From NCBI GenBank assembly GCA_002305915.1, contig DBRJ01000047.1:1164-65163 (forward strand): a stretch of 64,000 nucleotides of DNA, written 5' to 3'. The notes beneath the pieces were generated by a model. The model was given only the letters and a program-made list of their open reading frames with translations. It made no database searches and was not told where the DNA came from. The DNA comes from Pelotomaculum sp. UBA1371. Its GTDB lineage: Bacteria > Bacillota > Desulfotomaculia > Desulfotomaculales > Pelotomaculaceae. A program made the translations under genes and the position numbers. Shown here one piece after another: positions 27,252 through 34,664 of this stretch (the first letter of the stretch is position 1; every line of letters begins with the position of its first letter).

Positions 27252-28793
27252 TTAGAAGCTCAGGGCTATTTCCTCGCGATCCAGACGCCCCCTGATCAAG
27301 TGTACCCTTTCCAACAGGCCGGGGTTTCCTGCTGCTGCCCGCTCAATCTGGCGGAGCAGGTCGATTTCCCGTCTGAAGAGGGAAAAGATATCTCCGGGCT
27401 GCAGGGATGACATTTCCTGCAGTTCTGCGAAAGTTGCTCCGTTGTACCAGGAAAAGGCCAGGAAGCCTGGCAGGTTTGACCAGATGCAGAAGTGTTCCGG
27501 GACGCCCAGCCTGAGTAAATTGCGCCTGAGCAAGGTTGTTTCACGCAGGGCCGGGAGTTCCACCCGCGCCGCCTGGACATTTTTCCCCGGAACATATTCA
27601 ATGCCTGCCAGGACGGCAGCTACCTGGGCCGGGTCAAAATCTTCAAGCAGGCCGGAGAAGGCAATTTCCGTAACCAGGATTTCCTGAACATGGATTTCCA
27701 GGGCGAACAGTCCCCGGGGGTAAAACTCCCTGCCCTTTAAATACCCCAGACTTTCCAGCAGGTTTTTAACCTCCCTGTATTCAACGAAAATTGAATTAAC
27801 CTGGTTTGAAACAACCCCGTACTCCTCTTTAAGCCGGCGGCAGAGGGCTTCGGCCTCCTGCAATTGTTCAGATGCAGCCAGGCACTTTTGATACTCCTGA
27901 CATCTCCTGGGAGCAACGGCGGAAAGCTGCTTTTGCAGACGTTCTTTTTCCCTTCTGTTTTTTTTCCACCGGTAGCGCCGGAGCTGTTTCCGGGCCTTAT
28001 TGCGCTCCAGGGGGCAGGCCAGGGTCCTGCTTTCCGGGCAGAGGGCGGCTTTAGCAGCTGAAACTCGCCCGTTGCAGAGCTTGATTTCATGTTCCAGGAG
28101 ACTCTTCTTTTTGCTGAGCTGGTACATCTTAAAATTGTTATTTAAAAAGCGGTCAATTTCTTCGTCTGTTTTATATCTCAACAGGCTCAAAACTGTGTTT
28201 GGGGAAATTATCAGCCTGCCGGATACAGGTTCTACACCCTTCTCGTCAAAAAAGCCGGTTTGTTCCGGGAAGCGGCTGTCGACGCGGACATAGGCGTGGC
28301 CGATCCGGTCAAAGCCCCGCCGGCCTGCCCGCCCGGCCATCTGGAAGAATTCCCTGTTTTGTAAAATTCGAAAATCGTGCCCGCCCCATTTTCTGGTAGA
28401 ATCAAAAACTGCGCTGGCAGCCGGGAAATTAACGCCGGCCGCAAATGTTTCCGTGCAAAAAATTACCCAGAGCAAGCGTTTTGAATATAGTCTTTCCACC
28501 AGGTATTTTACCGGCGGCAGCAGCCCGGCGTGGTGGTAAGCGATGCCCTGCAGCATCAGGCGCCTCAAGTTGCGCCAGCCCGGACCGCTGAAGGTTCCGG
28601 GGTGTTCCGTTTCTGCTTCGCGAATTTCTGACTCAACTGTTTTCTTTTCCCGGTCATTCAGGAAATCCCATTCCCGTCCCAGGTCGTGGGCGAGGATTTC
28701 CGTCCGCCCCCGGCTGAATACAAAGAAAAGAGCAGGCAATTTGTCCTGAATTGATTCGATGATTTCGCTACAGGATATTTCCGGCAGTTCCAA
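27252..28793 (-). CDS. C-terminal half of split Ski2/MTR4-like helicase (RecA2 domain)
   Basis: A 513-aa protein that starts exactly where the second RecA-like domain of a Ski2-type helicase would begin: LPALFFVFSRGRTE is motif IV, TETFAAGVNFPAA motif V, and QMAGRAGRRGFDRIG motif VI. The rest is a helical region with a basic coiled coil (about 240-330) and a C-terminal helical domain as in bacterial MTR4-like proteins. It is in the same frame as the upstream ORF but separated by TGA-CCT-TAA. It has its own TTG start and a GGAGGAG site inside the last codons of the upstream ORF. It lacks Walker A and B, so it cannot act alone. Confidence 0.85.
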   Translation of the reverse strand: MELPEISCSEIIESIQDKLPALFFVFSRGRTEILAHDLGREWDFLNDREKKTVESEIREAETEHPGTFSGPGWRNLRRLMLQGIAYHHAGLLPPVKYLVERLYSKRLLWVIFCTETFAAGVNFPAASAVFDSTRKWGGHDFRILQNREFFQMAGRAGRRGFDRIGHAYVRVDSRFPEQTGFFDEKGVEPVSGRLIISPNTVLSLLRYKTDEEIDRFLNNNFKMYQLSKKKSLLEHEIKLCNGRVSAAKAALCPESRTLACPLERNKARKQLRRYRWKKNRREKERLQKQLSAVAPRRCQEYQKCLAASEQLQEAEALCRRLKEEYGVVSNQVNSIFVEYREVKNLLESLGYLKGREFYPRGLFALEIHVQEILVTEIAFSGLLEDFDPAQVAAVLAGIEYVPGKNVQAARVELPALRETTLLRRNLLRLGVPEHFCIWSNLPGFLAFSWYNGATFAELQEMSSLQPGDIFSLFRREIDLLRQIERAAAGNPGLLERVHLIRGRLDREEIALSF

Positions 28794-28799
28794 TTAAGG

Positions 28800-30908
28800 T
28801 CACTCCTCCATCCAGCGCTTCCTATTACGCAAGGCCTTAAGCTGCTCAGCCAGATTTTCCACTTCGCTGCGCGCTTCCCTTTCCTGCACAATCCGGCCGT
28901 CCGGCAGGATCCACTGGACAGCCAGGGGGACGCGTCGCTTTTTTTCCACGATTACAACGACATCTCCGCCCCGCACGGAACTGATCCAGTCCGCCATTTC
29001 GTCCGCATTGGGGACCGTTGCCGACAGTCCCAGGATCTTAACGTGAGCGGGCGCGAAGAGAATGCTTTCCTCCCAGGTGGTACCCCGCTCTGTGTCATCA
29101 AGGTAGTGGATTTCGTCAAAAACAACGTAGGAGATCTTTTCCAGTTGGGCAGGTTCGCTGATGCACCAGTTCCGGAAAATTTCTGTTGTCATGATCAACA
29201 TTGGCGCGCCCGGGTTGATGCTGATGTCGCCGGTGACGAGGCCTACCTTTTCTGCTCCGAATAATTCCTTAAAGTCCCTGAATTTCTGATTGGAGAGGGC
29301 TTTTAAGGGGGATGTGTAAACCATCCCCCTTCCCTGTGAGATCACATCCCTGGCCAGCATTTCTGCCACCAGGGTCTTCCCGTTTCCCGTAGGAGCTGCC
29401 ACCAGGACCGATAATCCCTCCCTCAAGGCCTCCGCTGCCTCAATCTGAAAGTCGTCAAGGGAGAGAATTTCTGTTTCCGCAAGGGGGGCAGTATCCCTGC
29501 GCACCGGTCTTTTTTTTCGGGAAGGTCTTTCTTTCCCCGGGATTTCAGCCTGTTTCCGGGCGCGGCCGGCAGCGGGACCGTATTTAGGCAGAATAGCAGC
29601 CAGGCGCGGTTGAATTTCTTCAAGCTCCCTCCGCAGCAGGTAGACGTTGTTTTTCCTGTCCGGCAAGACGGGGGTAAGCAGGTTATCATCAATCAAGCGC
29701 CTGATTTGCCCGATGGAAATTCCCAGAAAGGCTGCGGCTTCAGCCAGGTTAAGTTTCCCCCGTCTTTTTGCCAGTTTCTGAAGCAGTGACCCATCTTTTC
29801 TTAGAGCTTGAATGTCGGAGCTCCAGAAGCGGATTCTGTTGTCCAGGTAAAAGTGATCTATCTCCCCGGCTTCTGCCATACCGGTCAGAATTTCCTGTTC
29901 CAGTCCCAGTAAGTTGGCAACTTCCTTTACGCCCAGGGAGTGTTCCTTGAGAAAAGAAGGGGCGCTTGCAGTATAAGGCGGGGCGAAATACCTTCCGGAT
30001 ATTTCACCTAATTGTTCGATCAGCACTTCGCCTGGGAACTCGCGGCGCAGGCACCGGTATTCTTTGCCGTCGAATTTTACCGGGAGAGTGCGGCTGTCGG
30101 CCAATGCTTTATAAGCATGCTGATTCAGTCCCAGCTCTTCTGGAAGAAAGAAAGGGAAGCCCAGGGAATCCAGCGTTTTCCGGCAGACTTCTTGATGCCG
30201 GCGCCGTTCCAGTTCAAGCCTGCCCTCAGGGTTGTCCACCGTAGTGATCAAGGCCCCGGTCAGCCTTACAAAGGGGGCGGTGTCGTTATTGGCAGCAAGC
30301 TTTTCCGTAATCATTTTATGCCTTTGGAAAACACGGAGCAAACCCGGGAGACGGCGGGGTTTCTCCTTGAGGTAAGCCAGCAGGAAATCCCAGGCGCCGC
30401 TGCTGTCGGGAAGTGTAAACCGGCCGTCGGGCAGCCTGGGAAAATGACGCCAGACCAGGCCGGGAAAGTCTTCGATGCCCGTTTCGGCAATGATTTCTGT
30501 TTTAGAGCGGGGCCGTCCGTCAGATAAGAGATGTGTAATGGTTTTTATTATTTCCCCGTTATCCCTGTATTCGGGGGATTCTTCCTCCGTCCGGGTGTAC
30601 TTTTTCAGTTCTTTCAAGAGTTTGGGCAGGATCTTTCGCAATTGTCCACGTTCGCTATACCAGACGATCCCTGACTGCGGTGAAGCCGGCCCTTCATTTA
30701 TGTCAACCAACCAGCCGCGCCTGGTTTTGATCCTGCCAATCCGGATTCCTTCTCTTTCAATTAAAGAAGAGAGCGCTCCAGCCAGAGCATCATAGCCGCA
30801 TCCGCAAAGAGTGTACATCTCTTCCAGGGATACGGCTCCCCGTCCTTTAAGTAAATGAAGAAGTTTGTCTATGGCCTGCTTTGTTTTACTGTTTGCCAAA
30901 TTGTCCAA
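28800..30908 (-). CDS. N-terminal half of split Ski2/MTR4-like helicase (HTH + RecA1)
   Basis: A 702-aa protein. Residues 1-330 hold winged-helix-like and unknown domains; around 335-440 are two excisionase-type HTH segments (LGVKEVANLLGLEQ, LNLAEAAAFLGIS). A basic linker follows, then a DEAD/DEAH RecA1 domain (about 480-690): FQIEAAEAL (Q-like motif), APTGNGKTLVAE (Walker A), TSPLKALSNQKFRDF (Ia), VVFDEIHYL (Walker B, DEIH), LSATVPN (III). It ends right after domain 1. TTG start at 30906-30908 with a close GGGGTG. With the next ORF it would form a two-subunit RNA/DNA helicase. The specificity is unknown. Confidence 0.83.
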   Translation of the reverse strand: MDNLANSKTKQAIDKLLHLLKGRGAVSLEEMYTLCGCGYDALAGALSSLIEREGIRIGRIKTRRGWLVDINEGPASPQSGIVWYSERGQLRKILPKLLKELKKYTRTEEESPEYRDNGEIIKTITHLLSDGRPRSKTEIIAETGIEDFPGLVWRHFPRLPDGRFTLPDSSGAWDFLLAYLKEKPRRLPGLLRVFQRHKMITEKLAANNDTAPFVRLTGALITTVDNPEGRLELERRRHQEVCRKTLDSLGFPFFLPEELGLNQHAYKALADSRTLPVKFDGKEYRCLRREFPGEVLIEQLGEISGRYFAPPYTASAPSFLKEHSLGVKEVANLLGLEQEILTGMAEAGEIDHFYLDNRIRFWSSDIQALRKDGSLLQKLAKRRGKLNLAEAAAFLGISIGQIRRLIDDNLLTPVLPDRKNNVYLLRRELEEIQPRLAAILPKYGPAAGRARKQAEIPGKERPSRKKRPVRRDTAPLAETEILSLDDFQIEAAEALREGLSVLVAAPTGNGKTLVAEMLARDVISQGRGMVYTSPLKALSNQKFRDFKELFGAEKVGLVTGDISINPGAPMLIMTTEIFRNWCISEPAQLEKISYVVFDEIHYLDDTERGTTWEESILFAPAHVKILGLSATVPNADEMADWISSVRGGDVVVIVEKKRRVPLAVQWILPDGRIVQEREARSEVENLAEQLKALRNRKRWMEE

Positions 30909-31228
30909 ACACCCCTGGTCCGGCTTTTTGTATTATTAGTAGTCTAGCACATCCTGTTCAAATTTAACAATAATTTTGACCTGAATCTTGAATTTATGAA
31001 TCTTTCCGCTGATATCAAGCAGGGGGTCGGTTAAGGGATTTATAATAAAAGTGACCGGATCGCCGGTCACCTATCGGTATGTTAACTGTTAGGTAAAGAT
31101 CTGGTACCTGTTGGATTCTAATCCTCCGGTTGAAGGAAATACTAAAAAAGCATTAAGGTCAACATCCCCTGAAAAAAACACTGTGCATTTGTTCAAATGC
31201 CTGATATTTTTCAACTAATCCCTTTGCC
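30909..31228. other. Intergenic region before the small hydrophobic genes
   Basis: About 320 bp. It contains a minus-strand terminator (31042-31070) and a weaker hairpin near 31178-31200 (GCATTT/AAATGC, with a T-run on the minus strand) that could end the transcript of the three small hydrophobic genes. No ORF with a ribosome site. Confidence 0.5.
31042..31070 (-). terminator. Rho-independent terminator, minus strand
   Basis: 8-bp stem GTGACCGG/CCGGTCAC with a 4-nt loop, followed on the minus strand by TTTTATTATA. About 160 bp past the last small hydrophobic gene and upstream of the helicase operon. Confidence 0.75.
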
Positions 31229-31342
31229 TTAAATGAAAAACAGGCCGAACCCGAACACGAGAAGAATCAGGATCAGGAAGAGGATAAAAGCCCAGTTGCC
31301 AAAACCTGCTCCGCTGGCTCCTTCAACTGCAAATTCAGCCAT
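31229..31342 (-). CDS. YjcZ-like small hydrophobic protein, copy 1
   Basis: A 37-aa protein starting MAEFAVEGASG, then GFGNWAFILFL, and ending in a single hydrophobic segment with FGFGLFFI. ATG 31340-31342 with AGGAGGG about 8 nt upstream. It resembles the small YjcZ family made during sporulation in Bacilli and Clostridia. One of three tandem paralogues; the order on the minus strand is copy 3, copy 2, copy 1. The N-terminus differs most from the other two. Function unknown; probably a membrane or coat-associated spore component. Confidence 0.75.
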   Translation of the reverse strand: MAEFAVEGASGAGFGNWAFILFLILILLVFGFGLFFI

Positions 31343-31380
31343 TTTTAACCCTCCTTGATTTTAATATTACTGTTTTAAAG

Positions 31381-31494
31381 TTAAATAAAGAATAAGCCAA
31401 AGGCTAAAACGAGAAGAATAAGGATCAGGAACAAGGCGAAGGCCCAGTTGCCGAAACCATCTCCTTTTACTTTTTCAGCTGCAACATCAGTCAT
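31381..31494 (-). CDS. YjcZ-like small hydrophobic protein, copy 2
   Basis: A 37-aa protein: MTDVAAEKVKGDGFGN, then WAFALFLILILLVLAFG and LFFI at the C-terminus. ATG 31492-31494 follows GGGAGGTTAAAAA. Same length and near-identical transmembrane half as copies 1 and 3. Each gene has its own strong ribosome site and there is no terminator between copies, so they are probably co-transcribed. Confidence 0.78.
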   Translation of the reverse strand: MTDVAAEKVKGDGFGNWAFALFLILILLVLAFGLFFI

Positions 31495-31525
31495 TTTTTA
31501 ACCTCCCTAACCACAAGTTTATTCT

Positions 31526-31639
31526 TTAAATAAAGAAGAAGCCGAAGGCGAAAACGAGAAGTATGAGGATCAGGAACAGAGCGAAGGCCCAGTTGCCGAA
31601 GCCCGATCCGGTTACTTTTTCAGCTGCGACATCAGTCAT
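31526..31639 (-). CDS. YjcZ-like small hydrophobic protein, copy 3
   Basis: A 37-aa protein: MTDVAAEKVTGSGFGN, then WAFALFLILILLVFAFG and FFFI. ATG 31637-31639 behind AGGAGGTTTTAAAA. First gene of the trio in transcription order. It shares the first nine residues with copy 2, so those two are the most recent duplicates. No spore-specific promoter is clear upstream. Confidence 0.78.
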   Translation of the reverse strand: MTDVAAEKVTGSGFGNWAFALFLILILLVFAFGFFFI

Positions 31640-31949
31640 TTTTAAAACCTCCTTTTGAGTTTTCTCCATTGGTTAAGTACAACCCGGATTTAAAAATAAT
31701 TAAGAGTTAAAAATGGAGCAGGATCGTAACTTTCAATTGACGAAGTCCATTAGGGTTGTTTGCCTGCATTATCCGCCGTTTGGTAGAACCTTTCCATACC
31801 ATGTCTTAAAATTATTAAGACTGGTTGCCGGCAAGACAATAACAGTTTTCTGTTGTAAAACATCTAAATCCCTTTGTATTTTCTAATTCATAATATGAAG
31901 GAATAAAAAAATGGTTACCGGGTTTAAATAAATCCAATCCAATTTTAAT

Positions 31950-31980
31950 AATAATGGCACGTCCTTATAAAAGACGTGCC
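31950..31980 (-). terminator. Terminator downstream of the SleB remnant
   Basis: Minus-strand stem GGCACGTC/GACGTGCC with a 9-nt loop, followed by ATTATTATT. It would be the old terminator of the sleB-like gene. Confidence 0.65.
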
Positions 31981-32122
31981 TCCCGATTTGGATTGATGCC
32001 TGCAAATCATCAAGCCATTTGTTTTGAGCGCTGTCGGGGTTATAGAAGAAGACGCGCCCGCCGGTGGGATCAACTCCATTGAGGGACAGCTCTGCGCGCC
32101 AGGGTAAAAAGCTTGTGATCAT
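31979..32122 (-). pseudogene. Remnant of SleB-type spore cortex-lytic hydrolase (C-terminus only)
   Basis: The frame read from 32122 gives LSLNGVDPTGGRVFFYNP, then KWLDDLQASIQIGRHVF, which follows the last 45 residues of SleB/cell-wall hydrolase proteins (NGxDPTGGALYxYNP...W...IGxHxF). An in-frame TAG lies just upstream, and the catalytic core is absent, since the divergent flavoprotein gene follows immediately. The normal stop after HVF is lost, so the frame runs through a terminator hairpin to 31883. Most likely a deletion remnant; could be a coincidence of a short motif, but the match is in the right order. Confidence 0.6.
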
Positions 32123-32244
32123 TTCATTAAACTAACGGGACTGTGTCAGCGGCATCCGGGGACTGTTTGAAAACAGCTTGCCTTTTCATGGCTTCTGCCT
32201 GCGTTGCGTCAGCGGCATGGTTGACCCATGAAGGAGATTATAAT

Positions 32245-33486
32245 ATGTCCGGTCATTATTTGATCAGAGTTGCGGTTATCGGGGGCGGAGCCTCGGGCAT
32301 TGTAGCGGCCATCGCGGCTGCACGCAAAGGGGCGGACGTTACAATCCTGGAAAAAAACCAGAGGATTGGCCGGAAAATTCTGGCCACCGGCAACGGCAGG
32401 TGTAACCTCACCAATATTGACTTGAGCATAACCAACTTTCACGGAAAAAACCCCAAATTTGCTTTTGCCGCTTTGAGCCGTTTTGATTTTAAGGCGACCA
32501 TAGAATTCTTCGAACAACTGGGGATAGTCTACAAGATCGAAGAAGGCGGCAAAGTATTTCCTGTTTCAAACCAGGCCTCCAGTGTACTGGACGTACTGCG
32601 CTACGAACTGGAAAAAACCGGCGTTAAGACAATTTGTGAAGCCGGTGTGGTCAAGATTAAGAAAAGGAGGGCGGATTTTGAGATCTGCCTGGGGGACGGC
32701 AGGGTATACTACGCGGACCGGGTGATTATCGCAACCGGGGGCAGGGCTGCGCCTCATTTTGGCTCCAACGGCAGCGGCTATGCCCTGGCTAAAAGCCTGG
32801 GCCACACTATTGTCGAGCCGTTTCCGGCCCTGGTCCAGTTAAAACTGGCATCTAATTATTTAAAACATCTTCAGGGCGTTAAATTCGAAGGCGGCGCCGA
32901 ACTAATCGTGGACGGTCGCGCGGTTCAGGCAGCATCTGGGGAAATACTGTTTACAGCGTACGGTATATCAGGCCCGCCTATTTTCTGCTTGAGCCGCAAA
33001 GCAGGAGAATTCCTTCAAAATAAGAAAAACGTCTCGCTGAAGCTGCAACTGGTCAATACCCTTACTCCGGAGGAATTGGAGGACTTATTAACCAGACGTT
33101 TCCAGTCCGGACCCGGGAAGAGCTCCGCTTTTAGTTTTGTCGGCTATTTGAACAAGAAGCTGGCGCAGGTGGTCTTAAAGGAAGCGGGTGTAGACATCAA
33201 TAAGCCCGCCGGCCAGATAACAGCTGCAGAGCGCAAAAAAATTGTTCATTATCTCAAGGACTGGCGCTTTCCGGTAACAGGAAACACTTCCTGGCCAGCT
33301 GCCCAGGTTACTGCCGGCGGTGTGGACGTAAAGGACATTGACGGGAGCACTATGGAATCAAAACTCACATCCGGGCTGTATTTTGCCGGTGAAGTTGTTG
33401 ATATTGACGGGGACTGCGGCGGCTACAACCTGCAGTGGGCCTGGTCGTCCGGGTATATAGCCGGAGAAAATGCTGCGCTGCCCTGA
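32245..33486 (+). CDS. BaiN/HI0933-family flavoprotein
   Basis: A 413-aa FAD-binding oxidoreductase. Rossmann motif VAVIGGGASGIVAA at residues 8-21 is followed by ILEKNQRIGRKILATGNGRCNLTN, the family signature. VIIATGGRAAPHFGSNGSGYALA and the C-terminal VVDIDGDCGGYNLQWAWSSGYIAG complete the FAD site. The start is ATG 32245 with AAGGAG 8 nt upstream; the frame runs further up without one. Family members include enzymes of bile-acid dehydroxylation pathways and many of unknown function. Monocistronic here; no substrate can be inferred. Confidence 0.88.
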   Translation: MSGHYLIRVAVIGGGASGIVAAIAAARKGADVTILEKNQRIGRKILATGNGRCNLTNIDLSITNFHGKNPKFAFAALSRFDFKATIEFFEQLGIVYKIEEGGKVFPVSNQASSVLDVLRYELEKTGVKTICEAGVVKIKKRRADFEICLGDGRVYYADRVIIATGGRAAPHFGSNGSGYALAKSLGHTIVEPFPALVQLKLASNYLKHLQGVKFEGGAELIVDGRAVQAASGEILFTAYGISGPPIFCLSRKAGEFLQNKKNVSLKLQLVNTLTPEELEDLLTRRFQSGPGKSSAFSFVGYLNKKLAQVVLKEAGVDINKPAGQITAAERKKIVHYLKDWRFPVTGNTSWPAAQVTAGGVDVKDIDGSTMESKLTSGLYFAGEVVDIDGDCGGYNLQWAWSSGYIAGENAALP

Positions 33487-33580
33487 ATGGAAGTCCCTGT
33501 CTTGTGAACCGTTCGTCAGTATTGGCAGCAATACTTCTTGTCACGAAATGGGACAAAACGGGAGCTTTAAGAGCACATCA

Positions 33581-33597
33581 TGTCGAAAAATGACAAA
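33581..33597 (+). promoter_or_regulatory. Candidate tandem Spo0A boxes
   Basis: TGTCGAA (33581-33587) is an exact Spo0A box, and TGACAAA (33591-33597) is a one-to-two-base variant starting 10 bp later, the spacing of paired 0A boxes. Located about 110 bp before the 54-aa ORF. Seven-base motifs occur by chance, so this is suggestive only. Confidence 0.4.
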
Positions 33598-33657
33598 ATA
33601 ATTTTGTATGGTTGTTGCGAAATGGTCCAAATCCCCGGTTTTATGCTGGCAAATTTT

Positions 33658-33686
33658 TTGCAAGAGTATTTAGTTAATTGTAAATA
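33658..33686 (+). promoter_or_regulatory. Candidate sigma-A promoter of the 54-aa ORF
   Basis: -35 TTGCAA (33658-33663), 17-nt spacer, -10 TAAATA (33681-33686). The start point would fall only about 12 nt before the ATG, leaving just room for the ribosome site. Confidence 0.4.
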
Positions 33687-33704
33687 TAACGAACAGGTGA
33701 TGTT

Positions 33705-33869
33705 ATGAATAAACAGGAGCAAAAAGTTAAGAACGCCGGCCAGGGGAGTGTGGCCTGGGTATACGACGAGGAACACGGCTGGATCAACGTAAACCTGTTT
33801 CTGAAAAATATTGAAAAACTTGAAAAAGAGTTGTTTGCAAAGTTTCAGGATATGGAATACGTTACATGA
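33705..33869 (+). CDS. Small soluble protein, 54 aa
   Basis: ATG 33705 with CAGGTGA upstream; stop TGA 33867-33869. Sequence highlights: QGSVAWVYDEEHGWINVNLFL, then a charged C-terminal helix (IEKLEKELFAKFQDME). No cysteine and no membrane segment. I do not recognise it, but it has a plausible promoter, a ribosome site and a strong terminator of its own, which makes it more credible than a random frame. Candidate Spo0A boxes upstream hint at a sporulation-stage role. Confidence 0.55.
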   Translation: MNKQEQKVKNAGQGSVAWVYDEEHGWINVNLFLKNIEKLEKELFAKFQDMEYVT

Positions 33870-33891
33870 AATGTGAATAGGCGCTTGTCAA

Positions 33892-33946
33892 AAATACCCG
33901 GAAAATGGTGGTAAAAATACCGCCTTTCCGGGTATTTCTTTTTTAA
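33892..33946 (+). terminator. Strong terminator after the 54-aa ORF
   Basis: 13-bp outer stem AAATACCCGGAAA/TTTCCGGGTATTT with an inner GGTGGTA/TACCGCC hairpin, then CTTTTTT. Confidence 0.85.
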
Positions 33947-33952
33947 CTTGAA

Positions 33953-33982
33953 TTGCAATTATTTTAATTTTTATGCTATAAT
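33953..33982 (+). promoter_or_regulatory. Promoter of the long leader upstream of hydCBA
   Basis: -35 TTGCAA (33953-33958), 18-nt spacer, extended -10 TGCTATAAT (33974-33982). The start point is expected near 33989, just before a long inverted repeat. Confidence 0.65.
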
Positions 33983-33988
33983 ATGCAT

Positions 33989-34664
33989 AAAGCAAATCAA
34001 ACTAACCTATAAGAAAATACACGGACTGATGAATGTCTTTTGTGATCAGTTTGCTGGTTTGGATAGGTTATGTTTGATTTAGTTTATATTGTAGGAGGTG
34101 ATTTTCAGTCAAATTTACACCCCGGGCCGTTTAGAAGGGATATAAAGGAGTTTTCCTGTTGAAGTGGACAGGTATTGTATTTACTGCAGCAATATCTTTT
34201 AGAAGGTAATGAGACCGGCTGCAGGTTATTTTAATTGAGGGGCAGTATTTTTCGAGTGTTTTTTCCCAGGTAAGCCACCGTATAGCTGTATAACGTTTCC
34301 TTGAGGGTGAGGATTTGAGACGGGGAAGTTGTTCATGTTGCTGAAGCGGCGCCGTCCAAGTTTAAGGGTTTGGATTAGGTTCCTTATGCTTTTGCTTTAC
34401 TGTGTCAGGGCAACAATTTCTTTATCTGGTGTCAAGAAGGCTTTACCCGGCTAACCGGGAGAACCGTCCTTTCCTCGACACAGGGGATGAAATACCGGTG
34501 TTATTAAGGGTATTGGTTATTTAGATACGTCAAGGTTTTTTGGTTATAGATACAGTGGGTGCGGGTGTAATGGATAAAACAATTCTTTTTTGATGCCAAA
34601 ATGTGAAATATATTACAATGCTAAGCTTTTTTAAAGCTATTTAAAGCAAGGGGGGTTCTAACTC
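33989..34664 (+). ncRNA. Putative structured leader RNA upstream of hydCBA
   Basis: A 676-nt non-coding stretch downstream of a good promoter. From the predicted 5' end: arms 33994-34010 and 34063-34080 pair over 17 bp with one bulged base. Inside, a second stem pairs 34022-34030 with 34045-34053. Further hairpins: CTGCAGC/GCTGCAG (34184-34190, 34218-34224) and CTGTGTC/GACACAG (34400-34406, 34477-34483) enclosing CCCGG/CCGGG. A 16-codon micro-ORF (TTG 34159 to TAA 34209, AAGGAG upstream) lies within. No known riboswitch consensus was recognised. It may be a free small RNA, a regulatory leader, or both. Confidence 0.45.
34590..34619 (+). promoter_or_regulatory. Candidate proximal promoter of hydCBA
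   Basis: -35 TTGATG (34590-34595), 18-nt spacer, -10 TACAAT (34614-34619), 45 bp before the hydC start. The hyd genes therefore need not depend on the long leader. Confidence 0.45.

Noticed and set aside
28791..28802. Helicase split as a simple frameshift
   Set aside because: Both ORFs are in the same frame; the break is two stop codons, not an indel.
31090..31140. tRNA-like segment with GGATTCTAATCCTCC
   Set aside because: No acceptor stem, D-arm or anticodon arm can be formed; the resemblance to a T-arm is superficial.
34025..34053. CTGATGA in the leader RNA resembles the hammerhead ribozyme core
   Set aside because: The following GAAA and the cleavage-site geometry are missing, and CTGAT is explained by pairing with ATCAG in the inner stem.
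34159..34209. 16-codon micro-ORF (TTG start, AAGGAG upstream) in the leader RNA
   Set aside because: Too short to call a gene without expression data; mentioned within the leader feature.
33989..34664. OLE RNA or another large ornate RNA
   Set aside because: The length is similar, but no neighbouring OapA-like gene or remembered consensus was found; I cannot support the name.
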